Shown here in pieces: positions 8,991 through 21,420 of a stretch of DNA of 64,000 nt. Source of the stretch: Torymus aiolomorphi (Eukaryota; Arthropoda; Insecta; Hymenoptera; Torymidae); the NCBI GenBank assembly GCA_036365515.1, contig CM070873.1, positions 89,826,173 to 89,890,172 on the forward strand, read 5' to 3'. How positions within the stretch are numbered: position 1 is the first letter of the stretch; each line of letters opens with the position of its first letter. The notes beneath the pieces were generated by a model. The model searched no databases. It worked only from the letters and a program-made list of their open reading frames with translations, and had not been told where the DNA came from. The position numbers and the translations under genes are program-made.

Positions 8991-10341
8991 TTATTTATTT
9001 ATTTATTTATTTATTAAACCAGAACAAAATTACATAGAGTAAAGTCCTCAGAGATAGATATTAACTACCTGTACGAGGGGTGGTACATGAATACTTAAGA
9101 CTATACTTATACACTAAAGCTTATATACTAAGTATTAAATATTTAAACCTTAAACATTTAATATTGTCAATAGAATTCTCAAAACTTAATGCAAGTAAAA
9201 CAATATGTATACATTTGTTTATTATAAATATTTTTTAGTTTATTTTTTAGTTCATGTTTCCTACTAACACTTTTGCAATAGAGCTTTTTTAAAATTTTCA
9301 ATCTCACTGCCAAAGTTTGTATCACTTAAATTAAAAGTTTGTTGATCCCTCTTGCGTATTTTTGGTAGGCGAACTCAGGCTGAGGTCTTGTTGTGAGTAG
9401 AATCTAGATCTTGTTGTTATCGATGTAAGTGAAGACGAACTTCCAAGCCTGGGTTTTGCCAGTATTAATTCAGTTCCGCCCACCTGAGTTTGTAATGTAG
9501 TTGGTGATTTAGTTAACTCTTGCGTCCGTTTCTTGAAGTTATCTACCTTACCGAGGTATCTCGGTAAGTCAGGTTTTATTATATATTCAGTAGTGTTCAT
9601 AGCCTTGTTTACCTTAGCATTCAAAATTTTGCATTCTTGTCTGTCAGTGGTAACATGATCAGTATTATAGTCGTTTCCAAATGTCTTATTTGAGAAGCTA
9701 CAGTTGACGCAGCACTGTTTCTCTGATGTGCACTTTTCTGTTAGATGCGTTCCCGCACACTTTAAACAGGTTGGGCTGTTCTTACACCTTTGGCCATTAT
9801 GACCCAATCTACCACACTTATAACATGGTTTCACATTTATTATATCGTAAACTTTGCAATTCTGATAACCAACGAATAATCTGTCTTTATTTTCTTTAAT
9901 ATATGTTTGTGCATTTCACCCGTTATTTGCATGATGACCGTTACTTTACTGTTTTTGTCATTGCCAGCTACGTGTAATACGTTACCCTTTGTATCTAAAT
10001 TTGAAAAATTTCTTTGGTTTATGTCATTTTCGATTGCTTTTATGTCAGACTTGAATTCATTTTCGATGCCAGTTATTCTTATGACAGGCTTACTAAGCTG
10101 TTCTTCTTCGACCTTGTAGAGGTGGTTGAGCTTGGCGTCTAGTAATCTTTTTGCTGTCTTGGCACTTTCCTCGTTCATGCATGTTATTGAAATTACATCT
10201 TTACTTTTCATATCAATTTTTTTCGTTTGGATTGATTTTTCTTTAAGTAGATAGTGGAATACTTTTTCCTTTATCACAGATTTCTCTTCTTTGTCTTTTC
10301 TTGTCACTACAATTTTCGGCACTTTTTTGGATATATTTTTG
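8991..10341 (-). mobile_element. ORF1-only non-LTR retroelement, left copy
   Basis: Reading on the minus strand there is a 5'-truncated gag-like ORF1, about 340 bp of 3' sequence, and a (TAAA)n tail at 8991-9017. The 7-bp duplication GAAATAT lies at 10342-10348 and 8984-8990. There is no endonuclease or RT ORF between gag and tail. The same structure in the other arm shows that the insertion predates the giant palindrome. Confidence 0.78.
9331..10322 (-). pseudogene. Gag-like ORF1 with frameshift (left arm)
   Basis: This is the same protein as the intact right-arm copy (59954-60943), but a 2-bp AT expansion near 9898-9903 splits it into an N-terminal part (to about 9840) and a C-terminal part carrying the zinc knuckles (9331-9834). 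In this arm the run reads TTTAATATATG; the right arm (complement) has TTTAATATG. Apart from this and a few substitutions (for example Met for Ile about 98 codons into the right-arm frame), the two copies agree. The frameshift therefore arose after the arms formed. Confidence 0.85.
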
Positions 10342-10960
10342 GAAATATGTAACTAATAATTTTTTATGTATGCCATATACAGAAAATGAGTAAAACCAAA
10401 ACTGGAATATAGAAGATCCGCTCTTCATTGTTAGAATATTATAATATTATCAAATGTTATATTTTAATATTATTGATTATTAAACATATTTATTACTTTT
10501 GTATAGTAAAACTATTTTTAGTAGTTATACTGTAAATAATGTTGAATGAATTACGATAGGTATACAAGTAGCATTAGCAAAAGTATTTGGCACACGTAAT
10601 AGTTTTTAACATCGAATATGATATATGTCATAATTACTTCATTTCAATGTAATACTTTCTAGGATGGAATTCTATTGCATAGTAGATATTTTGTTGAAAA
10701 AGCAACAGTCTAACCTATAAAATTTTATGAAATGGCATTAGCTGTAATATGACTATAATCATATTGGATGTGCCAAAAAATGACCAAAAAATGCGTTTTT
10801 TGCCTTTTATCACTCCTTCAAAAGTCCGTAACTTTTTTCTGAGGCCTATTCAACTTCAAAGACAAAAATTTGTTTGATCAATTTGTAAAAATTCTATTTA
10901 ATTCTACTCACAATTTACAAACTTTACCCATATGTTAAAATAATATCATATTTACAAAAA

Positions 10961-12710
10961 AAACTCTTCTCTAAGTATGTGCTATAAATTTTGTAACATG
11001 ACAAATTTCCATGTATAAAGAATGCAATTTTCTAGCTGATTCTGTCAGCTTTATAGTGTGGTAGAAAACTATTAGATAGGCAAGTCTCACTGAGTACTCT
11101 GCGAAATACATAATGATGTATTTTAATACAACAGATCCCCTGAGGCAAGTACTTATACCCTGGCCAAACTTAGAAATTAACCAGCCGATCTAACCTTACC
11201 AATGACAACTACCTACCCGTATCGCATTTAACCACACGCACACAGCACTTTTATGATATACCCTAGTTCCTCATAACCTATTCCCTCACATGCTAAAGCA
11301 CTCATACTCGAAGATCACTGATGAAGCTGCAAAGGCAGCAAAGTGAGGCTGGATGGCCCAGGCTGGTGCTACTCTATGCCATGTCTGCTCAGGACCATCT
11401 AACTAGCAGCCATCTGCTAGGTGAGCAGCTGCACCATCTGGGAGGGAAGGACTAGCAGAGACCTTCACTCATCTCTCACTGTCAGGGACAGCTTCAGCCT
11501 ATGGATCGACAAAACACATAAGCAGCAGATCAGCCACTACTCTGGGAGCCAAGTGAGGAGAGTTGAGCACCTACAAACCACATATGAATAATAAATAGAT
11601 GACACTAAAAAACATTACCATACGAAAGGAGAGTCTGCAGCAATGGTTGTTGTTCACTACCCTCGCTTCACCAGCTACCTGCAACAAAAAGAAGTATCCT
11701 CAGCCCATCTATCAAAGAGGTTATGAACATAAAAGAGCGTACCAAATCCGCTCTCGTCGCTGACCCTGCTCCTTCACTGTCTCCGAGGCACCACCACCAG
11801 CCGACGTACTCGACGGGGAAAAAGATGTCCAGTCAAACCTCGTACTTCAACAGCCGCTGTCATCGTCGAGAACGCCGGGAGCCAGGCGACGCAAATGTAT
11901 ACAATCACATGAGCGCACGATCCTCAGTTGTCCATAGAGAAATGACATAAAAAAATACATGTTTATATTTTGTTTGTTTTGATAAAGTGATGATAACTTT
12001 AGATTCTAACAAAAATTTAGATAAATAATATGTAATTTGTATAATAAAACTGTAAATATACAATAAGAAATATAATGAGAATTTCAAATTTTATAAATGT
12101 TAATGTTAATATTTTTCAAAACATTGTTGCAAATAATTTAAAATCAATATGCATACATAATATAAATATATTACCAGGAGCGATAGTGAGCGATATCGAA
12201 TATATCATGCAGTATCGATCAAAGCCACATCTCTACTACAAGAGCCGTAGGTGCGATGGGAATCAAACCAGTTAAAGTCAAGAACATTGTGCCAAATTAT
12301 TATTTATCCGCTACAGGATCTAAGAAGTCGTGTTCGGAAGCTTGACATGTCCATGTGCGTATAATCTATCCATTAGCTAAATCGGAAAGACAAGCAAACC
12401 CAAAAAGCCATCAAGCTATCTGCAAAGTAATATTTAAAATATTGCATTATTGCATAATGAATGAAAAATTCAATATGTGTTAAAATGAAAATTTACTACT
12501 TGTTAATCTTGTGGCAGTATTAAATATCCTAAACATGGGTTTGATGAAATACGTCCAATGCATAAGAAGTTTGGAATAGTCAAGATGCTGTCTCTTTCTG
12601 TAATTTTTTCAAATTTTACTCTTAAACTAGCTTTGATCTCTTTTCTTCGTGACCAAATCACATAAGCAGCAGATCAGCCACTACTCTGGGAGCCAAGTGA
12701 GGAGTGTTGA
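10961..12710. repeat. Unclassified interspersed-repeat remnants with a 52-bp direct repeat (left arm)
   Basis: 11515-11566 and 12659-12710 are a direct repeat with one mismatch, starting CACATAAGCAGCAGATCAGC. The stretch 11330-11580 is GC-richer than its surroundings and looks like retroelement 3' sequence. 11700-11910 is also GC-rich and holds a 75-codon frame (11723-11950) rich in His, Ser and Arg that I cannot identify. The rest is AT-rich and shows nothing I recognise. Confidence 0.45.
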
Positions 12711-12853
12711 ATTGAATAGTTACTTATTTTAAAAAATTATTGATTTTTACAGTTAGTTAGGTCATTTAGATTAATTTTATATTAGGTAAATCATGCAAAA
12801 ATCCACTAAGGACCTAAGCCCTTTTAATGTTGTTACATAAATAAATAAACATT
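12711..12853 (+). mobile_element. 3' end of a non-LTR retroelement (left arm)
   Basis: The stretch ends in AACATAAATAAATAAAC-like tail sequence after CCTAAGCCCTTTTAATGTTG. A short (TAAA)n tail following a conserved 3' UTR is typical of insect non-LTR elements. No coding part is attached. It immediately precedes the sat1 array. Confidence 0.45.
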
Positions 12854-12975
12854 CGTAATTACTTATTACTCAAATAAACGTTTAGTTATTGCGTATGGGC
12901 CATCTCTATATACCCATTGCAGAGAAGAGTCACGATCGTACCTCGCCAGAAAAGTGCTATGGGCGCTAGCGAGGC

Positions 12976-13024
12976 TACGGGAGTCGCGCCCGTCCCGCAA
13001 CGCCGGACGGGCGCGACTCCCGTA
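12976..13024. repeat. GC-rich hairpin in sat1 type A monomer
   Basis: A perfect 20-bp inverted repeat, TACGGGAGTCGCGCCCGTCC at 12976-12995 and its complement at 13005-13024, with a 9-nt loop. Every full monomer has the equivalent. In type B (for example 15383-15401 and 15413-15431) the stem is 19 bp with one mismatch, and one G-C pair is replaced by T-A. Confidence 0.85.
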
Positions 13025-16000
13025 CAGTAGCGGCGCTCTATACGTCTCGTCGGCCGTGATGGAAGTAAATACCATTGACCCCCATAATAAGGAGGATGGT
13101 TATCATCGAACCAGATGTTGCTTATAATTATATTTCAATTTATAATTCTTATCTGAGAAATTCTATTCAGAGGAATTTTTGGTTATTGACGAGCATCCGT
13201 AATATACGATGATGAACTTGTATTGCCAAAGGCAGCTCTATCGAAATATTCCCTTTCTTTGGTACATTTAACTAAATATTTCGTTTTATACGTGCATAGT
13301 TATCTAAAAAATATCAGATTCACTATTAGAAAGGAATAATAGTCGGTGAAGTGGGAATATTACGCTAAAAATACCACGGTTTAACATCTTTTATTTCAAA
13401 ATATAACAAAATACGATAAAATAACACGATTTAACCTCTTTTATTTCAAAATATAAATATTCGTAAATACTTAGCAAAACATTCAGTTATTGCGAAGGGC
13501 TATCGCTATATACCCATTGTCGGCGAGAGACACGATCGTATCTCGCCAGAAATGTGCGATGTGAGCACGCGACTCCCGTAGAGTAGCGGCGCGCTATACG
13601 TCGCGTCTGCCGTGATGGAAGTAAATACCATTGACCCCTATGATAAGGAGGATGGTATCCATCGAACTAGATGTTGCTTATAATTGTATTTCATTATCTA
13701 ATTTTTATCTGAGAAATTCTATTAAGAGGAATTTTTGGTTATTGAGGAGCATCCGTAATATACGATGATGAACTTGTATTGCCAAAGGCAGCCCTATCGA
13801 AATATTCCCTTTCTTTCGTACATTTATCTAAATATTTCCTTTCTTACGTGCAGACTTATCTAAAAAAATATTAGACTCACTATTAGAAAGCAATAATAGT
13901 CGGTGAAGTGGGAGTATTACGATACAATAACACGATTTAACCTCTTTTATCTCAAAATATAACAAAATACGATAAAATAACACGATTTAACCTCTTTTAT
14001 TTCAAAATATAAATATTCGTAAATACTTAGCAAAACATGCAGTTATTGCGTAGGGCTATCGCTATATACCCATTGTAGGCGAGAGACACGATCGTATCTC
14101 GCCAGAAATGGGCGATGTGAGCAGGCAAGGCTACGGGAGTCGCGCTCGTCCCGCAACGCCGGACGGGCGCGACTCCCGTAGAGTAGCGGCGCGCTATACG
14201 TCTCGTCTGCTGTGATGGAAGTAAATACCATTGACCCCTATGATAAGGAGGATGGTTATCATCGAACCAGATGTTGCTTATAATTATATTTCAATTTCTA
14301 ATTCTTATCTGAGAAATTCTATTCAGAGGAATTTTTGGTTATTGACGAGCATCCGTAATATACGATGATGAAGTTGTATTGCCAAAGGCAGCTCTATCGA
14401 AATATTCCCTTTCTTTGGTACATTTATCTAAATATTTCGTTTCATACGTGCATAGTTATCTAAAAAATATCAGACTCACTATTAGAAAGGAATAATAGTC
14501 GGTGAAGTGGGAATATTACGCTAAAAATATCACGATTTAACATCTTTTATTTCAAAATATAACAAAATACGATAAAATAACACGATTTAACCTCCTGTAT
14601 TTCAAAATATAACAAAATACGATAGAATAACACGATTAAACCTGTGTTATTTCAAAATATAAATATTCGTAAATACTTAGCAAAACTATTAGTTATGGCG
14701 TATGGGCCATCGCAATATACCCATTGCAGGGAAAATTTACGATCGTATCTCGCCAGAAATGTGTGATGTGAGCAGGCGAGGCTACGGGAGTTGCGCCCGT
14801 CCCGCAACGCCGGACGGGCGCGACTCCCGTAGAGTAGCGGCGCGCTATACGTCTCGTCTGCTGTGATGGAAGTAAATACCATTGGCCCCTATGATAACGA
14901 GGATGGTTTTCATCGAACCAGATGTTGCTTATAATTGTATTTCAATTTCTAATTCTTATCTGAGAAATTCTATTCAGAGGAATTTTTGGTTATTGAGGAG
15001 CATCCGTAATATACGATGATGAACTTGTATTGCCAAAGGCAGCCCTATCGAAATATTCCCTTTCTTTCGTATATTTATCTAAATATTTCCTTTCTTACAT
15101 GCATACTTATCTAAAAAAATATTAGACTCACTATTAGAAAGCAATAATAGTCGGTGAAGTGGGAGTATCACGATACAATAACACGATTTAACCTCTTTTA
15201 TTTCAAAATATAACAAAATACGATAAAATAACACGATTTAACCTCTTTTATTTCAAAATATAAATATTCGTAAATACGTAGCAAGACGTTTAGTTATTGC
15301 GTAGGCCTATCGCTATATACCCATTGTAGGGGAGAGACACGTTCGTATCGCGCCACAAAAGTGCGATCTGACCGGGCGGGCCTACGGGTGTCGCTCCCGT
15401 CTCGCTGCACCCGACGGGAGCGACTCCCGTAGAGTAGCGGCGCGCTATACGTCTCGTCTGCCGTGATGGAAGTAAATACCATTGACCCCTATGATAACGA
15501 GGATGGTTTTCATCGAACCAGATGTTGCTTATAATTATATTTCAATTTCTAATTTTTATCTGAGAAATTCTATTCAGAGGAATTTTTGGTTATTGAGGAG
15601 CATCCGTAATATACGATGATGAACTTGTATTGCCAAAGGCAGCCCTATCGAAATATTCCCTTTCTTTCGTACATTTATCTAAATATTTCCTTTCTTACGT
15701 GCAGACTTATCTAAAAAAATATTAGACTCACTATTAGAAAGCAATAATAGTCGGTGAAGTGGGAGTATCACGATACAATAACACGATTTAACCTCTTTTA
15801 TTTCAAAATATAACAAAATACGATAAAATAACACGATTTAACCTCTTTTATTTCAAAATATAAATATTCGTAAATACTTAGCAAAACATTCAGTTATTGC
15901 GAAGGGCTATCGCTATATACCCATTGTCGGCGAGAGACACGATCGTATCGCGCCAGAAATGTGCGATGTGAGCAGGCGAGGCTACGGGAGTCGCGCCCGT

Positions 16001-18614
16001 CCCGCAACGCCGGACGGGCACGACTCCCGTAGAGTAGCGGCGCGAAATACGTCTCGTCTGCCGTGATGGAAGTAAATACCATTGACCCCTATGATAAGGA
16101 GGATGGTTATCATCGAACCAGATGGTGTTTACAATTGTATTTCATTTTCTAATTTTGATTTGAGAAATTCTATTCAGAGGAATTTTTGGTTATTGAGGAG
16201 CATCCGTAATATACGATGATGAACTTGTATTGCCAAAGGCAGCCCTATCGAAATATTCCCTTTCTTTCGTACATTTATCTAAATATTTCCTTTCTTACGT
16301 GCAGACTTATCTAAAAGAATATTAGACTCACTATTAGAAAGCAATAATAGTCGGTGAAGTGGGAATATTACGCTAAAAATACCACGATTTAACATCTTTT
16401 ATTTCAAAATATAACAAAATACGATAAAATAACACGATTTAACCTCCTTTATTTCAAAATATAAATATTCGTAAATACGTAGCAAGACGTTTAGTTATTG
16501 CGTAGGCCTATCGCTATATACCCATTGTAGGGGAGAGACACGTTCGTATCGCGCCACAAAAGTGCGATCTGAACGGGCGAGCCTACGGGTGTCGCTCCCG
16601 TCTCGCTGCACCCGACGGGAGCGACTCCCGTAGAGTAGCGGCGCGCTATACGTCTCGTCTGCTGTGATGGAAGTAAATACCATTGGCCCCTATGATAACG
16701 AGGATGGTTTTCATCGAACCAGATGTTGCTTATAATTGTATTTCAATTTCTAATTCTTATCTGAGAAATTCTATTCAGAGGAATTTTTGGTTATTGAGGA
16801 GCATCCGTAATATACGATGATGAACTTGTATTGCCAAAGGCAGCCCTATCGAAATATTCCCTTTCTTTCGTATATTTATCTAAATATTTCCTTTCTTACA
16901 TGCATACTTATCTAAAAAAATATTAGACTCACTATTAGAAAGCAATAATAGTCGGTGAAGTGGGAGTATCACGATACAATAACACGATTTAACCTCTTTT
17001 ATTTCAAAATATAACAAAATACGATAAAATAACACGATTTAACCTCTTTTATTTCAAAATATAAATATTCGTAAATACGTAGCAAGACGTTTAGTTATTG
17101 CGTAGGCCTATCGCTATATACCCATTGTAGGGGAGAGACACGTTCGTATCGCGCCACAAAAGTGCGATCTGACCGGGCGGGCCTACGGGTGTCGCTCCCG
17201 TCTCGCTGCACCCGACGGGAGCGACTCCCGTAGAGTAGCGGCGCGCTATACGTCTCGTCTGCCGTGATGGAAGTAAATACCATTGACCCCTATGATAACG
17301 AGGATGGTTTTCATCGAACCAGATGTTGCTTATAATTATATTTCAATTTCTAATTTTTATCTGAGAAATTCTATTCAGAGGAATTTTTGGTTATTGAGGA
17401 GCATCCGTAATATACGATGATGAACTTGTATTGCCAAAGGCAGCCCTATCGAAATATTCCCTTTCTTTCGTACATTTATCTAAATATTTCCTTTCTTACG
17501 TGCAGACTTATCTAAAAAAATATTAGACTCACTATTAGAAAGCAATAATAGTCGGTGAAGTGGGAGTATTACGATACAATAACACGATTTAACCTCTTTT
17601 ATTTCAAAATATAACAAAATACGATAAAATAACACGATTTAACCTCTTTTATTTCAAAATATAAATATTCGTAAATACTTAGTAAAACATTCAGTTATTG
17701 CGAAGGTCTATCGCTATATACCCATTGTAGGCGAGAGACACGATCGTATCGCGCCAGAAATGTGCGATGTGAGCAGGCGAGGCTACGGGAGTCGCGCCCG
17801 TCCCGCAACGCCGGACGGGCACGACTCCCGTAGAGTAGCGGCGCGAAATACGTCTCGTCTGCCGTGATGGAAGTAAATACCATTGACCCCTATGATAAGG
17901 AGGATGGTTATCATCGAACCAGATGGTGTTTACAATTGTATTTCATTTTCTAATTTTGATTTGAGAAATTCTATTCAGAGGAATTTTTGGTTATTGAGGA
18001 GCATCCGTAATATACGATGATGAACTTGTATTGCCAAAGGCAGCCCTATCGAAATATTCCCTTTCTTTCGTACATTTATCTAAATATTTCCTTTCTTACG
18101 TGCAGACTTATCTAAAAGAATATTAGACTCACTATTAGAAAGCAATAATAGTCGGTGAAGTGGGAATATTACGCTAAAAATACCACGATTTAACATCTTT
18201 TATTTCAAAATATAACAAAATACGATAAAATAACACGATTTAACCTCCTTTATTTCAAAATATAAATATTCGTAAATACGTAGCAAGACGTTTAGTTATT
18301 GCGTAGGCCTATCGCTATATACCCATTGTAGGGGAGAGACACGTTCGTATCGCGCCACAAAAGTGCGATCTGAACGGGCGAGCCTACGGGTGTCGCTCCC
18401 GTCTCGCTGCACCCGACGGGAGCGACTCCCGTAGAGTAGCGGCGCGCTATAGGTCTCGTCTGCCGTGATGGAAGTAAATACCATTGACCCCTATGATAAC
18501 GAGGATGGTTTTCATCGAACCAGATGTTGCTTATAATTATATTTCAATTTCTAATTTTTATCTGAGAAATTCTATTCAGAGGAATTTTTGGTTATTGTCG
18601 AGCATCCGTAATAT

Positions 18615-19587
18615 GGGAGCGTCTGCCAGAAACCAGCCAGCGGGCGCGCGGGACGCATTTTTCATGTAAAACACGCTCTGTTCAACTCGCTCGTAATCGT
18701 ATTTTGAGTCTCTCAGAAAAAAACAAAAGACATATTTCGATAGATTTTTTCCTGCTCTTTCCAATGGTGCTATTCTTTTTACTCCCAAACACTTTCTTCT
18801 GGTCGGAAATTCGAGTGAAAAGTTCAGAATCATTTTTCTTAAAGTATAACATGTTGTTCTTCAAAATGCATAGCACCATTCGAAGGTACAAATTAAAAGC
18901 TACAAACCTCTACATTTTAAAGTTGGAGAAACGTAGAGCTCAAAAGTAATAAGATTAAGAAGACAGCGGCGAGCAAATTTTTTGCGCTGGACCCGAATGT
19001 GCTTTTATAAACGTAGTGCATATTTTCGTTGTTTCCTATTAAAAGCATTACACAATGTTTTATCAGTGCATCATATATTACGTTTTAAATATATTAATTT
19101 TTTATTTAAACCTTAATTCTTTTATTTTTATTTGCGATTATTTTTATTGGTCTTTTCACGATACTAATGTATAATAGATATATACGCATACAGAGGCGCG
19201 TCCAAGAGCAGAACAGATTTCACGCGGCCGCTCGCCGCTGTGTTTTCAATCTTATTACTTTTGAGCCCTTCATTTCTCCAATTTGAAAATGTAGGGTTTT
19301 GTAGCTTAAGACTTGTACTTTCGAATGGTCGTATGCATTTTGAAGAAAAACATGATATACTTTGAGAAAAATGTCTCTGAACTTTCAACTTGAATTTAAG
19401 ACCAGAAGAAAAAGTTTCGGAGTAAAAACAATAGCACCATTGGAAAGAGCAGGAAAAAAGCTATCGATATATATCTTGTTTTTTTCTGAGAGACTCAGAA
19501 TACGATTACGAGCGAGTTGAACAGAGCGTGTTTTGCATGAAAAATGCGTCCCGCGCGCCCGCTGGCTGGTTTCTGGCGGACGCTCCC
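18615..19587. mobile_element. DNA transposon with ~370-bp terminal inverted repeats, inserted in sat1 (left arm)
   Basis: The ends are GGGAGCGTC(T/C)GCCAGAAAC and its complement. The inverted repeats run about 370 bp each (for example to AGTAATAAGATT at about 18947-18958 and 19245-19256). ATAT flanks both sides (18611-18614, 19588-19591) where an uninterrupted monomer has ATAT once, so the duplication is 4 bp. The 973-bp element has a short AT-rich centre and no transposase. The superfamily is undetermined. It is present at the same place in both arms. Confidence 0.88.
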
Positions 19588-20077
19588 ATATACGATGATG
19601 AACTTGTATTGCCAATGGCAGCTCTATCGAAATATTCCCTTTCTTTGGTACATTTATCTAAATATTTCTTTCCTTGCGTGTATACTTATCTAAAAAATAT
19701 TAGACTCATTCACTATTAGAAAGCAATAATAGTCGGTGAAGTGGGAATATTACGATAAAATAACACGATTTACCTCTTTTATTTCAAAATATAAATATTC
19801 GTAAATACTTAGCAAAACATTTAGTTATTGCGTAGGGCTATCGCTATATACCCATTGTAGGGGAGAGACACGTTCGTATCGCGCCAGAAAAGTGCGATCT
19901 GAGCGGGCGAGCCTACGGGATTCGCTCCCGTCTCGCTGCACGGGAGCGACTTCCGTAGAGTAGCGGGGCGCTATACGTCACGTCTACGGTGATGGAAGAA
20001 AATACCATTTACCCCTATCATAACGGCGATGGTTTTCATCGAACCAGATATTGCTTATAATTATATTTCAATTTCTA

Positions 20078-20588
20078 GTTTTTCTAGTATCACCGTAAAA
20101 TTTCTAGTACCACCGTAGACCCGTTGCACAGAGTATAACATTTACTAAGTTTCTTTCAACTGCTCTTTCTTGGTTAGTACCAGATGATCTAAGAAATCTT
20201 TAACTGAGCAGAGAGAGAGAGAACGCAGGAGTTCTTTTTATGCCGATTGGGACTGTAGGTACCTTGCCCCAGAACAGACAATACTATTTCTTAAATTATT
20301 TTTCCCACGAAGCGTCCATGCCTACAATAATTAAATAAAATAAATAATAATAAAAAAATAAATAAAATAGGTACGCTTTCGGAAAATCAATAGAGTTGGA
20401 CGAAAAGTATAATGAGCTGACTAATTCGATAACCACAAACACGAAAAATGTTCAATTGAAATCTTCGAGTCTACGGTGAACGGACGAACCACCATAGACC
20501 CACGGCACACAGTTTAACGTCTACTGCGTTTACTTTCGACTGCTCTTGCTTGTTTACTAATCAGATGATCTAAGAAATCTTTAGCCGA

Positions 20589-20676
<88 letters not shown>

Positions 20677-21060
20677 CGCAAGTGCACTTTTTATGCCGTT
20701 TGGTACATTACGTATCTTGCTCCAGAACAGACAAGAATATTTCTTGAATTATTTTTCCCACGAAGCGTCTATGCCTATAATAATTAAATAAAATAAATAA
20801 ATAAATAAATAAATAAATAAAATAATTACGTTTTCGGAAAATCAATAGTCTTGGAGAAAAAGTATAATGAGCTGACCAATTCAATCGCCACAAACACGAA
20901 AAATGTTCAATTGAAATCTTCGAGCCTATGGTGGTTCGACCCCACCCGCAAGTTGAGTGGGGACGAACCACCGTAGACCCGCCGCACACTAACATTTACT
21001 ACGTTTACTTTCGACTGCTCTTTCTTGGTTACTAACCAGATTATCAAGAGCACTTGCGTA
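20078..21060. repeat. Tandem units with (GA)n and CCACCGTAGACCC (left arm)
   Basis: Roughly 400-bp units begin near 20108, 20485 and 20965 with ACCACCGTAGACCC. They continue with TTTCAACTGCTCTT-like, AGATGATCTAAGAAATCTTTA, a (GA)n tract, CAGAACAGACAA and GGAAAATCAATAG segments. The (GA)n tract is short in unit 1 (20210-20221) and 84 bp in unit 2 (20591-20674). An (AAAT)n run lies at about 20790-20823. The third unit is cut by the GC-rich block. Confidence 0.8.
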
Positions 21061-21084
21061 CACTGTAGGTGGCAACCGACAGGT

Positions 21085-21420
21085 GCCTGACGGTTAACAT
21101 GTGGTCATATGATAACATAGCAGCCAGCGGCGAGTCGCAGAATTCGTCCGAGCGCCCCGAGCGCCGCCGAGGCTCCCTTAGGCCGTCGATCTTGCAGTTG
21201 CGTCGCCGCACTGCGCAGGCGAGATTTGGCAACACTGCGGTTTTACGTAGTAAAGAGCGACAACAACACGAGCGGACGCGTCGACGCCGGCACGCCGCGC
21301 CTGCGCGAGAACAGTAATGGGCGCTGAAGACACATACACACACCGCGGACGCTATAGTTGTAGAAAGTACATCACCGAGGCCGGGAATGCTACGGCGATG
21401 ATGCAGTTGACTGAAGTTTA
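21085..21420 (+). promoter_or_regulatory. GC- and CpG-rich promoter-like block upstream of the cassette array (left arm)
   Basis: This is the most GC-rich non-satellite stretch of the arm, with many CpG dinucleotides. CTGCGCAGGCGAG (about 21210) and GCGCCTGCGCGAG (about 21297) resemble NRF-1/Ewg-type sites. It sits directly upstream of the first GTAAGT donor (21441) of the splice-like array on the same strand. The promoter role is inferred from composition and position; no TATA box or initiator could be assigned. A long open frame on the minus strand (21044-21517) is probably a by-product of GC content. Confidence 0.35.

Larger units (their letters stand above)
8100..10960. mobile_element. 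Long foldback element with a retroelement in its loop (left arm)
   Basis: 8100-8800 and 10349-10960 are reverse complements of each other. Shared landmarks are GAAGAGCGGATCTTCTATAT, TATTGCATAGTAGATATTTTGT (complement) and AATTCTACTCACAATTTAC. The arms are about 600-700 bp and moderately diverged, with a short native loop (about 8800-8985). The gag-only retroelement (8991-10341) is inserted beside the loop with GAAATAT duplicated. No transposase is visible, so the class is unknown; a non-autonomous foldback transposon is the simplest reading. Confidence 0.7.
12859..20077. repeat. Satellite sat1, ~600-bp monomers of two types (left arm)
   Basis: About 11 monomers, spaced close to 600 bp, share the core TATATACCCATTG, a GC-rich hairpin, GTGATGGAAGTAAATACCAT and an AT-rich tail with repeated AACACGATTTAACCTC. 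Type A cores start near 12866, 14043, 14652, 15894 and 17695; type B cores start near 15294, 16495, 17095 and 18296. A monomer at about 13490-13690 has lost half of its hairpin. B-A-B at 15294-17094 and 17095-18895 repeat as an 1801-bp higher-order unit. A transposon interrupts one monomer at 18615-19587. The recurring 62-codon frame is a consequence of homogeneity, not evidence of coding. Confidence 0.95.

Noticed and set aside
12866..18484. Repeated 62-76-codon frames starting MVFTSITADETY in every sat1 monomer (and mirrored in the right arm)
   Set aside because: They follow the 600-bp monomer exactly and cross the GC hairpin. Types A and B differ by many replacements, and one right-arm monomer is frameshifted. 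Openness is explained by monomer identity.
12859..20077. CRISPR-like array because of regularly spaced repeats
   Set aside because: Units are ~600 bp with no short repeat/variable spacer pattern, and the sequence is clearly eukaryotic.
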